The translations under genes were made by a program, and so were the position numbers. From positions 1 through 7,606 of the forward strand of contig JAEXEM010000148.1 of assembly GCA_023401045.1 (NCBI GenBank): 7,606 nucleotides of DNA, read 5' to 3'. Every line of letters starts with the position of its first letter. The stretch's first letter is position 1. Positions 1-5,821 of this stretch are shown here, piece by piece. The notes below the pieces were generated by a model that was given only the letters and a program-made list of their open reading frames with translations, ran no database searches and had not been told where the DNA came from. The DNA is from Actinomycetes bacterium (lineage in GTDB: Bacteria; Actinomycetota; Actinomycetes; Actinomycetales; Cellulomonadaceae).

Positions 1-7
1 CCGCTTG

Positions 8-36
8 CCCCCCCCGCCGCGGCGCCGGGGGGGGGG
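8..36. repeat. C8 and G10 homopolymer tracts
   Basis: Eight C (8-15) and ten G (27-36) flank GCCGCGGCGCC. The runs can pair to form a hairpin directly next to the inverted repeat at 35-66. Homopolymers of this length are prone to slippage and to sequencing length errors, so the exact counts should be treated with caution. Confidence 0.5.
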
Positions 37-66
37 CTGCGACGGGACCGAGGTCCCGTCGCAGCC
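35..66. repeat. Perfect 15-bp inverted repeat, possible second terminator
   Basis: GGCTGCGACGGGACC (35-49) and GGTCCCGTCGCAGCC (52-66) are exact reverse complements separated by two bases. As RNA this gives a 14-bp stem with a four-base loop. It is symmetric, so it could end transcription arriving from either side: read-through from rplO, or a unit from the left. Neither side has a U run. An operator-like dyad for the next gene is also possible. The dyad is certain; its function is not. Confidence 0.5.
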
Positions 67-130
67 GTGACATCACCCACACGCGTCGGGACGGGGACGC
101 TGCCGCACCGGACCGGCGCGGCGCGAGTGC

Positions 131-152
131 CGGGCGGGTCCCGCCCCGCCCG
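131..152. repeat. GC inverted repeat, 8-bp stem
   Basis: CGGGCGGG (131-138) and CCCGCCCG (145-152) pair around a six-base loop. It lies between the probable rplO terminator and the left edge. No polarity can be assigned because both strands fold equally. It may be part of a tandem terminator or simply a by-product of GC-rich intergenic DNA. Confidence 0.4.
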
Positions 153-184
153 TGCGGGCCCCGGCTGCCCCGGTGGTACGACGA

Positions 185-222
185 AGCGGGCGGCCCCGGG
201 ATCTCACCCGGGACCGCCCGCT
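185..222 (-). terminator. Probable intrinsic terminator after rplO
   Basis: A 16-bp stem (AGCGGGCGGUCCCGGG paired with CCCGGGGCCGCCCGCU on the minus-strand RNA) encloses a six-base loop, UGAGAU. One pair is G-U in minus-strand RNA and would be a C/A mismatch on the plus strand, so it fits leftward transcription. It lies 34 bases past the rplO stop. The sequence after it (UCGUCGUACC) has only scattered U, common in actinobacterial terminators. It would end or reduce transcription of the ribosomal protein cluster before whatever lies to the left, usually secY. Confidence 0.75.
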
Positions 223-256
223 GCGTGCTGTCCGCGTGCGGACGTCAGGCAGGTGC

Positions 257-943
257 TCAGCCCTGCGCGACGCTCCCGCCGGCGGCCTCGATCTTCTCCT
301 TCGCCGACGCGGAGCACTTGTCCACGTCGACGGCGACCTTGACGGTCAGCTCCCCGTCCCCGAGCACCTTGACGGGACGGCCCTTGCGGACCGCACCCTT
401 GGCGACGAGGTCGGCGACGGTGACGTCGCCACCGTCGGGGTAGAGCGCCGAGATCTTGTCGAGGTTGACGACCTGGTACTCGACCCGGAACGGGTTCTTG
501 AAGCCACGGAGCTTGGGCATCCGCATGTGCAGCGGCGTCTGCCCACCCTCGAAGCGCTCGGGCACCTGGTAGCGGGCCTTCGTGCCCTTGGTGCCGCGAC
601 CGGCCGTCTTGCCCTTCGACGCCTCACCACGACCCACGCGGGTCTTGGCGGTCTTGGCGCCGGGGGCCGGACGCAGGTGGTGCACCCGCAGGGTGCCACC
701 GTTGCCGGGCTGCGCGGCAGCCTCGGCGGCGGCCTTGGCGGCAGCCGTCGGGGCCTTCTTGGCCGGAGCCTTCTTCGCCGGGGCCTTCTCCGCGGCCGCA
801 GCCTCGGTCGTGGCCTTCTCCGCCGAGGCGGCGGCCGGCTTGTCGGCGGCAGCCTTCTTGGCGGCGGGCTTCTTGGCGGGGGCCTTGGCCTTGGGGGCCT
901 CGGTCTCCGTCACCTTCTCGTCGGCCTTCTTGTCGTCGGCCAT
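257..943 (-). CDS. rplO: Large ribosomal subunit protein L15 with long Ala/Lys/Pro-rich N-terminal extension
   Basis: L15 is a 50S assembly protein threaded into 23S rRNA domain II. The core spans about residues 85-228, starting [20 protein letters not shown], with the glycine/basic block [20 protein letters not shown] (residues 104-123) and the C-terminal fold from [20 protein letters not shown] (residues 173-192). Typical L15 is about 145 residues; this one is 228. Residues 1-84 are low complexity: the first 80 contain 34 Ala, 17 Lys and 8 Pro, with no Arg or aromatic residue, and repeats such as [14 protein letters not shown]. It resembles histone-H1-like or HU tails and is probably disordered. 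There is no good alternative start at the core. ATG at 943 is preferred over GTG at 949 on ribosome-site spacing. Confidence 0.95.
   Translation of the reverse strand: MADDKKADEKVTETEAPKAKAPAKKPAAKKAAADKPAAASAEKATTEAAAAEKAPAKKAPAKKAPTAAAKAAAEAAAQPGNGGTLRVHHLRPAPGAKTAKTRVGRGEASKGKTAGRGTKGTKARYQVPERFEGGQTPLHMRMPKLRGFKNPFRVEYQVVNLDKISALYPDGGDVTVADLVAKGAVRKGRPVKVLGDGELTVKVAVDVDKCSASAKEKIEAAGGSVAQG
703..930 (-). repeat. Degenerate Ala/Lys/Pro codon repeat in the 5' part of rplO
   Basis: On the plus strand this stretch is made of variants of GCCTTCTTGGC and GGGGCCTTC. On the minus strand they encode Ala-Lys-Lys-Ala and Ala-Pro-Ala-Lys units. It is an imperfect, in-frame, coding repeat with no frame break, and is the DNA counterpart of the L15 N-terminal extension. 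Such repeats can change in copy number by slippage; whether that happens here is not known. Confidence 0.6.
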
Positions 944-945
944 GG

Positions 946-1128
946 TCACTCGACCTCCTCGACCGCGACGAGGTGCGTCACCGTCTTGACCATGCCGCGG
1001 ATCTCAGGACGGTCCTCCTTGACGACGACGTCGCCGATCCGCTTGAGGCCCAGGGTGCGCAGCGTGTCGCGCTGGTTCTGCTTGCCGCCGATGGCGGACC
1101 GGGTCTGGGTCACCTTGAGACGCGCCAT
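946..1128 (-). CDS. rpmD: Large ribosomal subunit protein L30
   Basis: L30 is a small peripheral 50S protein. The 60-residue product starts [20 protein letters not shown] and contains the family pattern [19 protein letters not shown] (residues 21-39), then a C-terminal strand ending HLVAVEEVE. The length is standard. The open frame continues upstream through rpsE sequence, but the start is set by the family N terminus and by the TGATG overlap with the rpsE stop. The stop is two bases before the ATG of rplO. L30 is missing in some bacteria; its presence here fits actinobacteria. Confidence 0.97.
   Translation of the reverse strand: MARLKVTQTRSAIGGKQNQRDTLRTLGLKRIGDVVVKEDRPEIRGMVKTVTHLVAVEEVE
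954..960 (-). promoter_or_regulatory. Ribosome binding site of rplO
   Basis: GAGGAGG on the minus strand, inside the 3' end of rpmD. It lies ten bases from the ATG at 943 but only four from an in-frame GTG at 949, so the spacing favours the ATG. It also supports the view that the long N-terminal extension of L15 is really translated. Confidence 0.75.
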
Positions 1129-1772
1129 CACGCACCTGCCTTCGCGGCAGCCGCGGCGGCCCGGCCCTCGGCCTGCGCACGCAGGAGCGAGTGCGGGGCC
1201 ACGTGGTCGAGGGGCAGCCCGCGACGGGCGGCCACCGCCTCCGGCTCCTCGAGGGAGCGCAGGGCCTCGACCGTGGCGTGCACGATGTTGATCGCGTTGG
1301 ACGACCCGAGCGACTTGCTCAGCACGTCGTGGATGCCGGCGCACTCGAGCACCGCACGCACCGGACCGCCGGCGATGACACCGGTACCCGGGGACGCGGG
1401 GCGCAGGAAGACGACACCGGCCGCGGCCTCACCCTGGACGGGGTGCGGGATGGTGCCCTGGATGCGGGGGACGCGGAAGAAGCTCTTCTTCGCCTCCTCG
1501 ACACCCTTGGCGATCGCCGCGGGCACCTCCTTGGCCTTGCCGTAGCCGACGCCGACCGTGCCGTCACCGTCGCCCACCACGACGAGCGCGGTGAAGCTGA
1601 AGCGGCGGCCGCCCTTGACGACCTTGGCGACACGGTTGATCGTCACGACGCGCTCGACGAACGCGCTCTTCTCGGCGGCGTCACCGCGCCGCCCGCCGTC
1701 ACGACGGCCGCCGTCGCGGCGGTCGCCGCCGGTGCCGCCGGCACCGGTGTTGCTGCGCTGAGGAGCAGCCAT
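1128..1772 (-). CDS. rpsE: Small ribosomal subunit protein S5
   Basis: S5 supports decoding fidelity and lines the mRNA entry channel with S3 and S4. The 214-residue product has an N-terminal double-stranded-RNA-binding-like domain (about residues 38-100), including [18 protein letters not shown], the loop where spectinomycin resistance mutations fall; it looks wild-type. The C-terminal domain includes [20 protein letters not shown] (residues 124-143). Before the core is a 35-residue Gly/Arg/Asp-rich arm with a [11 protein letters not shown] repeat (residues 17-31), and after it an Ala-rich tail. Mycobacterial S5 has a comparable arm. The start at 1772 is chosen over upstream in-frame codons because MAAPQRSN follows an AGAGGA site in the gap after rplR. 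Its TGA overlaps the rpmD ATG by one base. Confidence 0.97.
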   Translation of the reverse strand: MAAPQRSNTGAGGTGGDRRDGGRRDGGRRGDAAEKSAFVERVVTINRVAKVVKGGRRFSFTALVVVGDGDGTVGVGYGKAKEVPAAIAKGVEEAKKSFFRVPRIQGTIPHPVQGEAAAGVVFLRPASPGTGVIAGGPVRAVLECAGIHDVLSKSLGSSNAINIVHATVEALRSLEEPEAVAARRGLPLDHVAPHSLLRAQAEGRAAAAAAKAGA

Positions 1773-1806
1773 CAGAAAGTCCTCTTCTTCGATGCGGAGT
1801 TCGTCG

Positions 1807-2178
1807 TCACAGGGCCAGACCACCCTCGCGGGCGCCGTCGGCCACCGCGGCCACGCGGCCGTGGTACTTGTTGCCGCCGCGGTCGAACACGACCGCCTCG
1901 ACACCGGCCGCCTTGGCGCGGGCGGCGACGAGCTCGCCGACCTTCTTCGCCTTGGCCGTCTTGTCGCCGTCGGTGGCGCGCAGGTCGGCCTCGAGGGTCG
2001 ACGCGGACGCGACGGTCTGACCGATCGCGTCGTCGACGACCTGGGCCGTGATGTGACGCGCCGAGCGCGTCACGACGAGGCGGGGACGAGCGGCCGTACC
2101 GACGACCTTCTTGCGAAGGCGCAGGTGGCGGCGACGACGGGCGATGGACGTGCCCTTGCCCTTGATGCCGATAGCCAT
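1807..2178 (-). CDS. rplR: Large ribosomal subunit protein L18
   Basis: L18 binds 5S rRNA together with L5 and carries it into the central protuberance. The 123-residue product has a basic N-terminal arm ([16 protein letters not shown], residues 12-27), then [20 protein letters not shown] (residues 31-50) and the C-terminal signature [20 protein letters not shown] (residues 98-117). Length is standard for actinobacteria (E. coli 117). The ATG lies three bases after the rplF stop, with only a weak GGGAAG-type site, so translation may be coupled to rplF. Thirty-four bases separate it from rpsE. Confidence 0.98.
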   Translation of the reverse strand: MAIGIKGKGTSIARRRRHLRLRKKVVGTAARPRLVVTRSARHITAQVVDDAIGQTVASASTLEADLRATDGDKTAKAKKVGELVAARAKAAGVEAVVFDRGGNKYHGRVAAVADGAREGGLAL

Positions 2179-2181
2179 GGC

Positions 2182-2721
2182 TTACTTCCCAGCCTTTCCG
2201 ACCTTGCGGCGCACGTTCTCGCCCGCGTAGCGCACACCCTTGCCCTTGTACGGCTCGGGCTTGCGGATCTTGCGGATGTTCGCGGCGACCTCGCCCACCT
2301 GCTGCTTGTCGATGCCCTCGACCGAGAACTTCGTCGGGGTCTCGACGGCGAACGTGATGCCCGCCGGCGGCTCGACGACGACGGGGTGGCTGAAGCCGAG
2401 CGCGAACTCGAGGTTGGCACCCTTCGCCGTCACGCGGTAACCGGTGCCGACGATCTCGAGCTTCTTGGTGTAGCCCTCCGTCACGCCGGTGACCAGGTTG
2501 GCCAGCAGCGTGCGGGTGAGGCCGTGCAGCGAGCGCGACAGACGCTCGTCGTCGGGGCGCGTCACGACGAGCGCTCCTGCGTCGTCGCGGTCCACCGTCA
2601 GGGGGGCGGCGACCGTGTGGCTGAGCGAGCCCTTCGGGCCCTTGACCGTCACGTCGCGGCCGTCGATCGTCACGTCGACGCCTGCCGGCACCGGGACGGG
2701 GATCCTGCCGATTCGGGACAT
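2182..2721 (-). CDS. rplF: Large ribosomal subunit protein L6
   Basis: L6 is a two-domain protein near the factor-binding centre of the 50S subunit, contacting the sarcin-ricin loop region. The 179-residue product starts [20 protein letters not shown]. It has the two homologous halves of the family, with [15 protein letters not shown] (residues 83-97) at the domain boundary and the C-terminal signature [10 protein letters not shown] (residues 156-165). The open frame extends further upstream into rpsH. The start at 2721 is chosen because the family N terminus begins there and GAGAGGAG lies just upstream in the 25-base gap. The stop is TAA, three bases before the rplR start. Confidence 0.98.
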   Translation of the reverse strand: MSRIGRIPVPVPAGVDVTIDGRDVTVKGPKGSLSHTVAAPLTVDRDDAGALVVTRPDDERLSRSLHGLTRTLLANLVTGVTEGYTKKLEIVGTGYRVTAKGANLEFALGFSHPVVVEPPAGITFAVETPTKFSVEGIDKQQVGEVAANIRKIRKPEPYKGKGVRYAGENVRRKVGKAGK

Positions 2722-2746
2722 GGCTGTTCTCCTCTCGTCTCGGGGC

Positions 2747-3145
2747 TTACCAGACGTAGGCGAGGACTTCCCCGCCCACACCCTTCTTGGCTGCCTGCTT
2801 GTCGGTGAGCAGGCCGGAGGACGTGGACAGGATCGCCACGCCCAGGCCGCCGAGCACCTTCGGCAGGTTGGTCGACTTGGCGTACACGCGCAGGCCCGGC
2901 TTGGACACGCGCTTGACGCCGGCGAGCGCACGCTCGCGGTTGGGGCCGTACTTCAGGGTGATCGTGAGGTTCTTGCCCACGGGGGCGTCCTCGACGGTCC
3001 AGCCCGAGATGTAGCCCTCGGCCTGCAGGATCTCGGCGATGTGGCTCTTGAGCTTCGAGAACGGGATCGTCACCGTGTCGTGGTGCGCCGAGTTCGCGTT
3101 GCGCAGACGCGTGAGGAAGTCTGCGATCGGGTCGGTCATGGTCAT
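2747..3145 (-). CDS. rpsH: Small ribosomal subunit protein S8
   Basis: S8 is a primary 16S rRNA-binding protein (helix 21 region) and, in E. coli, the translational repressor of the spc operon. The 132-residue product starts [20 protein letters not shown], has [20 protein letters not shown] (residues 65-84) and ends with the signature STSSGLLTD (residues 107-115) and GGEVLAYVW. The first ATG (3145) is preferred over the one two codons later because an AAAGGG site is ten bases upstream and other actinobacterial S8 proteins begin MTMTDPIAD. It is preceded by a 75-base gap carrying a strong hairpin and followed by 25 bases before rplF. The stop is TAA. Confidence 0.98.
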   Translation of the reverse strand: MTMTDPIADFLTRLRNANSAHHDTVTIPFSKLKSHIAEILQAEGYISGWTVEDAPVGKNLTITLKYGPNRERALAGVKRVSKPGLRVYAKSTNLPKVLGGLGVAILSTSSGLLTDKQAAKKGVGGEVLAYVW

Positions 3146-3169
3146 CGGGCGTCAGCCCTTTCTCGCCGG

Positions 3170-3205
3170 GGTATCCGCGGCCCCCGGAGGGGCCGCGGAC
3201 CTACC
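3170..3205 (-). repeat. Stable hairpin with UNCG-type tetraloop between rpsZ and rpsH
   Basis: On the minus strand, 3199 to 3174 folds into a perfect 11-bp stem, UCCGCGGCCCC / GGGGCCGCGGA, around a UCCG loop closed by C-G. That is the C(UNCG)G class of extra-stable tetraloops. After a two-base bulge (3200-3201) four more pairs can form (3170-3173 with 3202-3205). It occupies much of the 75-base gap between rpsZ and rpsH. There is no U run after it. A role in mRNA processing, stability or differential expression is inference. Confidence 0.6.
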
Positions 3206-3220
3206 GACGTCCGGTGGTTC

Positions 3221-3406
3221 TTACCAGCTGCTCTTCGTCACGCCGGGGAGCTCGCCACGGTGGGCCATCTCCCGCACGCAGATCCGGCACAGGCCGAACT
3301 TGCGGTACACCGAGTGCGGGCGACCGCACTTCTGGCAGCGCGTGTAGGCGCGGACCGCGAACTTCGGCTTCGCGGCCGCCTTGTTGATGAGGGCGGTCTT
3401 CGCCAT
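3221..3406 (-). CDS. rpsZ: Small ribosomal subunit protein S14, zinc-binding short form (type Z)
   Basis: S14 is a late-assembling protein of the 30S head. The 61-residue product is the short zinc-ribbon form: cysteines at residues 24, 27, 40 and 43 form two CxxC pairs ([12 protein letters not shown] and [10 protein letters not shown]). Many annotations call this gene rpsN. The ATG at 3406 is chosen over an upstream in-frame start because AAGGAG sits seven bases before it, it lies one base past the rplE stop, and [10 protein letters not shown] matches the family N terminus. The stop is TAA. In many actinobacteria a zinc-free, longer S14 paralogue is encoded elsewhere under Zur control; none is visible here. 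Confidence 0.98.
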   Translation of the reverse strand: MAKTALINKAAAKPKFAVRAYTRCQKCGRPHSVYRKFGLCRICVREMAHRGELPGVTKSSW

Positions 3407-3407
3407 G

Positions 3408-3980
3408 TCAGTTCTCCTTGAACGGGAAGCCGAGGAGCTTGAGGAGCGCACGGCCCTCGTCGTCCGTCGTCGCGGTCGTCACGACCGTGATGTCCATACC
3501 GCGGACACGGTCGATCTTGTCCTGGTCGATCTCGTGGAACACGGACTGCTCCACGAGGCCGAAGGTGTAGTTCCCGTGCCCGTCGAACTGCTTGGGCGAC
3601 AGACCGCGGAAGTCGCGGATGCGCGGGAGCGCGATGTTGAGCAGACGGTCGAGGAACTCCCAGGCCCGGTCGCCGCGCAGCGTGACGTGCGCACCGATCG
3701 GCATGCCCTCACGCAGCTTGAACTGCGCGATGGACTTGCGGGCCTTGGTGACCTGCGGCTTCTGACCCGTGATCTGCGTGAGGTCGCGGATCGCGCCCTC
3801 GATGAGCTTCGAGTCCTTCGCCGCGTCACCGACACCCATGTTCACGACGACCTTGACGAGCCGCGCGACCTGGTTGATGTTCTCGTGCGAGAACTGCTCG
3901 AACAGCGCCGGCTTGATCTCGTCGTTGTAGCGCGTCTTGAGGCGCGGCTGCGCCGGGGCCTCGATGGTGGTCTCGGTCAT
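3408..3980 (-). CDS. rplE: Large ribosomal subunit protein L5
   Basis: L5 binds 5S rRNA with L18 and L25-type proteins, forms the central protuberance and contacts P-site tRNA and S13. The 190-residue product shows the family motifs [13 protein letters not shown] (residues 41-53), [20 protein letters not shown] (residues 71-90), [20 protein letters not shown] (residues 121-140) and a C-terminal block from [10 protein letters not shown]. An N-terminal extension of about ten residues compared with E. coli (179) is normal in the phylum. The start overlaps the rplX stop by one base. In E. coli, S8 represses the spc operon by binding mRNA at the start of rplE; I could not recognise such a site here by eye. 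Confidence 0.98.
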   Translation of the reverse strand: MTETTIEAPAQPRLKTRYNDEIKPALFEQFSHENINQVARLVKVVVNMGVGDAAKDSKLIEGAIRDLTQITGQKPQVTKARKSIAQFKLREGMPIGAHVTLRGDRAWEFLDRLLNIALPRIRDFRGLSPKQFDGHGNYTFGLVEQSVFHEIDQDKIDRVRGMDITVVTTATTDDEGRALLKLLGFPFKEN

Positions 3981-4321
3981 CAGATGTCCTTACCGGAGCG
4001 CTTGGCGACACGGACGCGGACCGTGCGGGTCCGCCCGTCGCGCTCGACCTGCTCGGTGCGGTAGCCGACCCGGGTGCCCTTCTTGGTCTCCGGGTCCACG
4101 AGCATCACGTTGCTGATGTGGATGGGGGCCTCGATCGTCTCGATGCCACCGGTGCGGGTGCCGCGGGCCGTCTGACCGGCCTTCGTGTGCTTCTGCACGC
4201 GCTGCACGCCCTCGACCACCACGCGCTGCGTCTCGGGGAGCACCTCGAGGACGCGGCCCTGCTGGCCCTTGTCACGGCCGGAGATGACGACGACGAGGTC
4301 GCCCTTCTTGATCTTCGCCAT
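3980..4321 (-). CDS. rplX: Large ribosomal subunit protein L24
   Basis: L24 is one of the assembly-initiating proteins of the 50S subunit and binds the 5' region of 23S rRNA near the exit tunnel. The 113-residue product begins with a clear KOW motif, [20 protein letters not shown] (residues 5-24). The mid-region has [18 protein letters not shown], typical of the bacterial family, and the tail is basic. The ATG follows the rplN stop by two bases, with GGAGG about 11 bases upstream. Its TGA overlaps the rplE ATG by one base (TGATG), indicating likely coupled translation. Length is slightly above E. coli L24 (104 residues) and ordinary for actinobacteria. Confidence 0.97.
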   Translation of the reverse strand: MAKIKKGDLVVVISGRDKGQQGRVLEVLPETQRVVVEGVQRVQKHTKAGQTARGTRTGGIETIEAPIHISNVMLVDPETKKGTRVGYRTEQVERDGRTRTVRVRVAKRSGKDI

Positions 4322-4323
4322 GG

Positions 4324-4692
4324 TCAGAGCACCTCCGGCGCCAGCGAGATGATCTTCATGAACTTCTTGTCGCGCAGCTCGCGGCCCACGGGGCCGAAGA
4401 TGCGGGTGCCGCGCGGCTCGCCGTCGTTCTTGAGGATCACCGCGGCGTTCTCGTCGAACTTGATGTACGAGCCGTCCGGGCGCCGGCGCTCCTTGCGGGT
4501 GCGCACGACGACCGCCTTGACGACGTCGCCCTTCTTGACGTTGCCGCCGGGGATCGCGTCCTTGACGGTGGCGACGATGACGTCGCCGATACCGGCGTAG
4601 CGACGGCCGGAGCCGCCGAGCACACGGATGCAGAGGATCTCCTTCGCACCCGTGTTGTCGGCGACACGCAGTCGCGACTCCTGCTGGATCAT
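4324..4692 (-). CDS. rplN: Large ribosomal subunit protein L14
   Basis: L14 binds 23S rRNA on the subunit interface, contributes to intersubunit bridges and is the docking site for the silencing factor RsfS. The 122-residue product has exactly the usual length. It starts [20 protein letters not shown], carries the family block [20 protein letters not shown] (residues 41-60) followed by [11 protein letters not shown], and ends with [19 protein letters not shown] (residues 104-122). An AGGAG site eight bases upstream supports the ATG. It opens the spc-type segment after a 175-base gap, and its stop lies two bases before the rplX start. Nothing is missing or unusual. Confidence 0.98.
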   Translation of the reverse strand: MIQQESRLRVADNTGAKEILCIRVLGGSGRRYAGIGDVIVATVKDAIPGGNVKKGDVVKAVVVRTRKERRRPDGSYIKFDENAAVILKNDGEPRGTRIFGPVGRELRDKKFMKIISLAPEVL

Positions 4693-4867
4693 CTAGCTAC
4701 TCCTGTCGTCTGGCGGGTTCTCGGTCGCACGGTGGCGGCGAGCCTGGCCATACGGATGGTTGCCGTGGTGCACACGCCGCGGGCGGGCGGACCCGTCCGC
4801 GTCGTGGGCAACTGTCGTGGTGCTGCTTGCAGGTGCCGGCGACCCCGCGAGGGGCCGCCGGCCCGTG
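4693..4867 (-). other. Intergenic region between rpsQ and rplN (S10/spc junction)
   Basis: This 175-base gap is the longest gene-to-gene space in the window; most other junctions are 0-75 bases. It begins with the hairpin at 4835-4862 and ends with the rplN ribosome binding site (AGGAG, eight bases before the ATG). In E. coli the spc promoter lies at this junction, so a promoter is expected by analogy. I find no good -35/-10 pair on the minus strand. The best -10-like element is TATGGC at about 4749-4754, without a convincing -35. No plausible short gene is seen. Confidence 0.5.
4835..4862 (-). terminator. GC hairpin just after rpsQ: possible attenuator or terminator at the S10/spc boundary
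   Basis: On the minus strand the sequence folds into a 12-bp stem, GCCGGCGGCCCC / GGGGUCGCCGGC, with loop UCGC. One pair is G-U on the minus-strand RNA but would be an A/C mismatch on the plus strand, so the fold fits the direction of the operon. It starts five bases after the rpsQ stop. There is no U run downstream, so it may be a partial terminator, a processing or stability element, or an actinobacterial terminator lacking a U tract. The stem is directly visible; its role is inference. Confidence 0.5.
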
Positions 4868-5158
4868 TCACTTGGCCTTCTCGAGGATCTCGACGACGCG
4901 CCAGCGCTTCGTCGCCGACAGCGGCCGGGTCTCCATGATCTCGACCAGGTCGCCGATGCCGGCGGCGTTGAGCTCGTCGTGCGCCTTCACCTTGCTCGTG
5001 CGGCGGATGACCTTGCCGTAGAGCGGGTGCTTGACGCGGTCCTCGACCTCGATGACGACCGTCTTGTCCATCTTGTCCGAGACGACGTAGCCGCGACGCG
5101 TCTTGCGGTACGCGCGGTGCTCGGACGTCGCCGTCGTGTGCTCGTGCTTCGTGGTCAT
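4868..5158 (-). CDS. rpsQ: Small ribosomal subunit protein S17
   Basis: S17 is an OB-fold protein that binds 16S rRNA early in 30S assembly. The 96-residue product has a short polar N-terminal extension (about residues 1-15), then the core [20 protein letters not shown] (residues 22-41), the [13 protein letters not shown] block and the C-terminal signature [18 protein letters not shown] (residues 69-86). The ATG lies seven bases after the rpmC stop, with only a weak GAGG-type site, so coupling to rpmC is plausible. It is the last gene of the S10 segment. A strong GC hairpin starts five bases beyond its stop, followed by a gap before rplN, which suggests a change in transcription at this point. 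Confidence 0.97.
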   Translation of the reverse strand: MTTKHEHTTATSEHRAYRKTRRGYVVSDKMDKTVVIEVEDRVKHPLYGKVIRRTSKVKAHDELNAAGIGDLVEIMETRPLSATKRWRVVEILEKAK

Positions 5159-5165
5159 GGGTGCC

Positions 5166-5402
5166 TCACTCCGCGCTCGGGGCGGTACGGATGCCGAGCT
5201 CGCGCTCGCGCAGGATCGTGTAGATGCGCGCGATGTCGCGGCGGACGGCCTTGAGACGCCCGTGGCTCTCGAGCTGGCCGGTCGCGGACTGGAAGCGGAG
5301 GTTGAACAGCTCCTCCTTGGCCTTCTTCAGCTCGGCGACCAGCTTCTCGTCGTCGAAGGCGTCCAGCTCGCTGGGAGCCAGATCCTTGGTTCCGATAGCC
5401 AT
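5166..5402 (-). CDS. rpmC: Large ribosomal subunit protein L29
   Basis: L29 is a small two-helix protein near the peptide exit tunnel that, with L23, helps form the docking site for trigger factor and SRP. The 78-residue product contains the long helical hairpin: [20 protein letters not shown] (residues 21-40), then a turn, then [20 protein letters not shown] (residues 49-68). That pattern is the L29 signature. The start ATG overlaps the rplP stop by one base, so initiation may depend on ribosomes ending rplP translation. Seven bases separate its TGA from rpsQ. It is slightly longer than E. coli L29 (63 residues), as is common in actinobacteria. Confidence 0.97.
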   Translation of the reverse strand: MAIGTKDLAPSELDAFDDEKLVAELKKAKEELFNLRFQSATGQLESHGRLKAVRRDIARIYTILRERELGIRTAPSAE

Positions 5403-5818
5403 CAGTTACCACCCTCGCGCACGATGAAACGTGTCTTCATCGGGAGCTTGTGCTGCGCGCGGCGCATGGCCTCACGCGCGAGCGGCTCCGGGACACCGGC
5501 GAGCTCGAACATCACTCGACCCGGCTTGACATTGGCGATCCACCACTCGGGCGAGCCCTTGCCGGAACCCATGCGGGTCTCGGCGGGCTTCTTCGTGAGC
5601 GGACGGTCCGGGTAGATGTTGATCCAGACCTTCCCCCCACGCTTGATGTGGCGGGTCATGGCGATACGAGCAGCCTCGATCTGCCGGTTGGTGACGTAGG
5701 CGGGCTCGAGAGCCTGGATGCCGTACTCACCGAAGGCGATCGTCGTGCCACCCGTGGCAGCGCCGGAGCGCTTGGGGTGGTGCTGCTTGCGGTGCTTCAG
5801 CCGGCGCGGGATCAGCAC
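5402..5818 (-). CDS. rplP: Large ribosomal subunit protein L16
   Basis: L16 binds 23S rRNA near the A-site tRNA elbow and is needed for late 50S assembly and tRNA accommodation. The 138-residue product has the usual length. It starts [19 protein letters not shown] and has the conserved [20 protein letters not shown] segment (residues 43-62) and the basic loop [12 protein letters not shown] (residues 82-93). Arg82 corresponds to the arginine (E. coli Arg81) hydroxylated in some proteobacteria. The start codon is GTG, three bases after the rpsC stop; a GGAGG eight bases upstream supports it. The TGA stop overlaps the rpmC ATG by one base (TGATG). Identification is certain. Confidence 0.98.
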   Translation of the reverse strand: MLIPRRLKHRKQHHPKRSGAATGGTTIAFGEYGIQALEPAYVTNRQIEAARIAMTRHIKRGGKVWINIYPDRPLTKKPAETRMGSGKGSPEWWIANVKPGRVMFELAGVPEPLAREAMRRAQHKLPMKTRFIVREGGN

Positions 5819-5821
5819 GGC

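Noticed and set aside
67..342. Small plus-strand open frame in the left intergenic region
   Set aside because: It is Pro/Arg/Gly-rich low complexity, runs through the terminator hairpin and into the 3' end of rplO on the opposite strand, and has no good ribosome site visible upstream.
703..930. L15 extension as a separate small gene or an inserted mobile repeat
   Set aside because: It is in frame with the L15 core, has no stop or second ribosome site near the core, no flanking direct repeats and GC-rich codon use like its neighbours. A single extended protein is simpler.
152..1291. Long plus-strand open frame opposite rplO, rpmD and rpsE
   Set aside because: Its product is Leu/Gly/Arg low complexity with no recognisable domain. 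It mirrors secure ribosomal genes on the minus strand; long antisense frames are expected in very GC-rich coding DNA.
1792..2808. Plus-strand 338-codon open frame opposite rplR, rplF and part of rpsH
   Set aside because: The sequence is antisense-type Arg/Asp/Leu/Val-rich, without a family match and opposite conserved genes. It is a composition artefact.
2489..3421. Plus-strand 310-codon open frame opposite rplF, rpsH and rpsZ
   Set aside because: It crosses several conserved minus-strand genes and their gaps, has no recognisable domain, and is explained by GC-rich antisense coding.
4749..4754. TATGGC as the -10 box of an spc promoter
   Set aside because: The last base does not fit TANNNT and no reasonable -35 hexamer lies 16-19 bases upstream on the minus strand. 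It is kept only as a weak remark.
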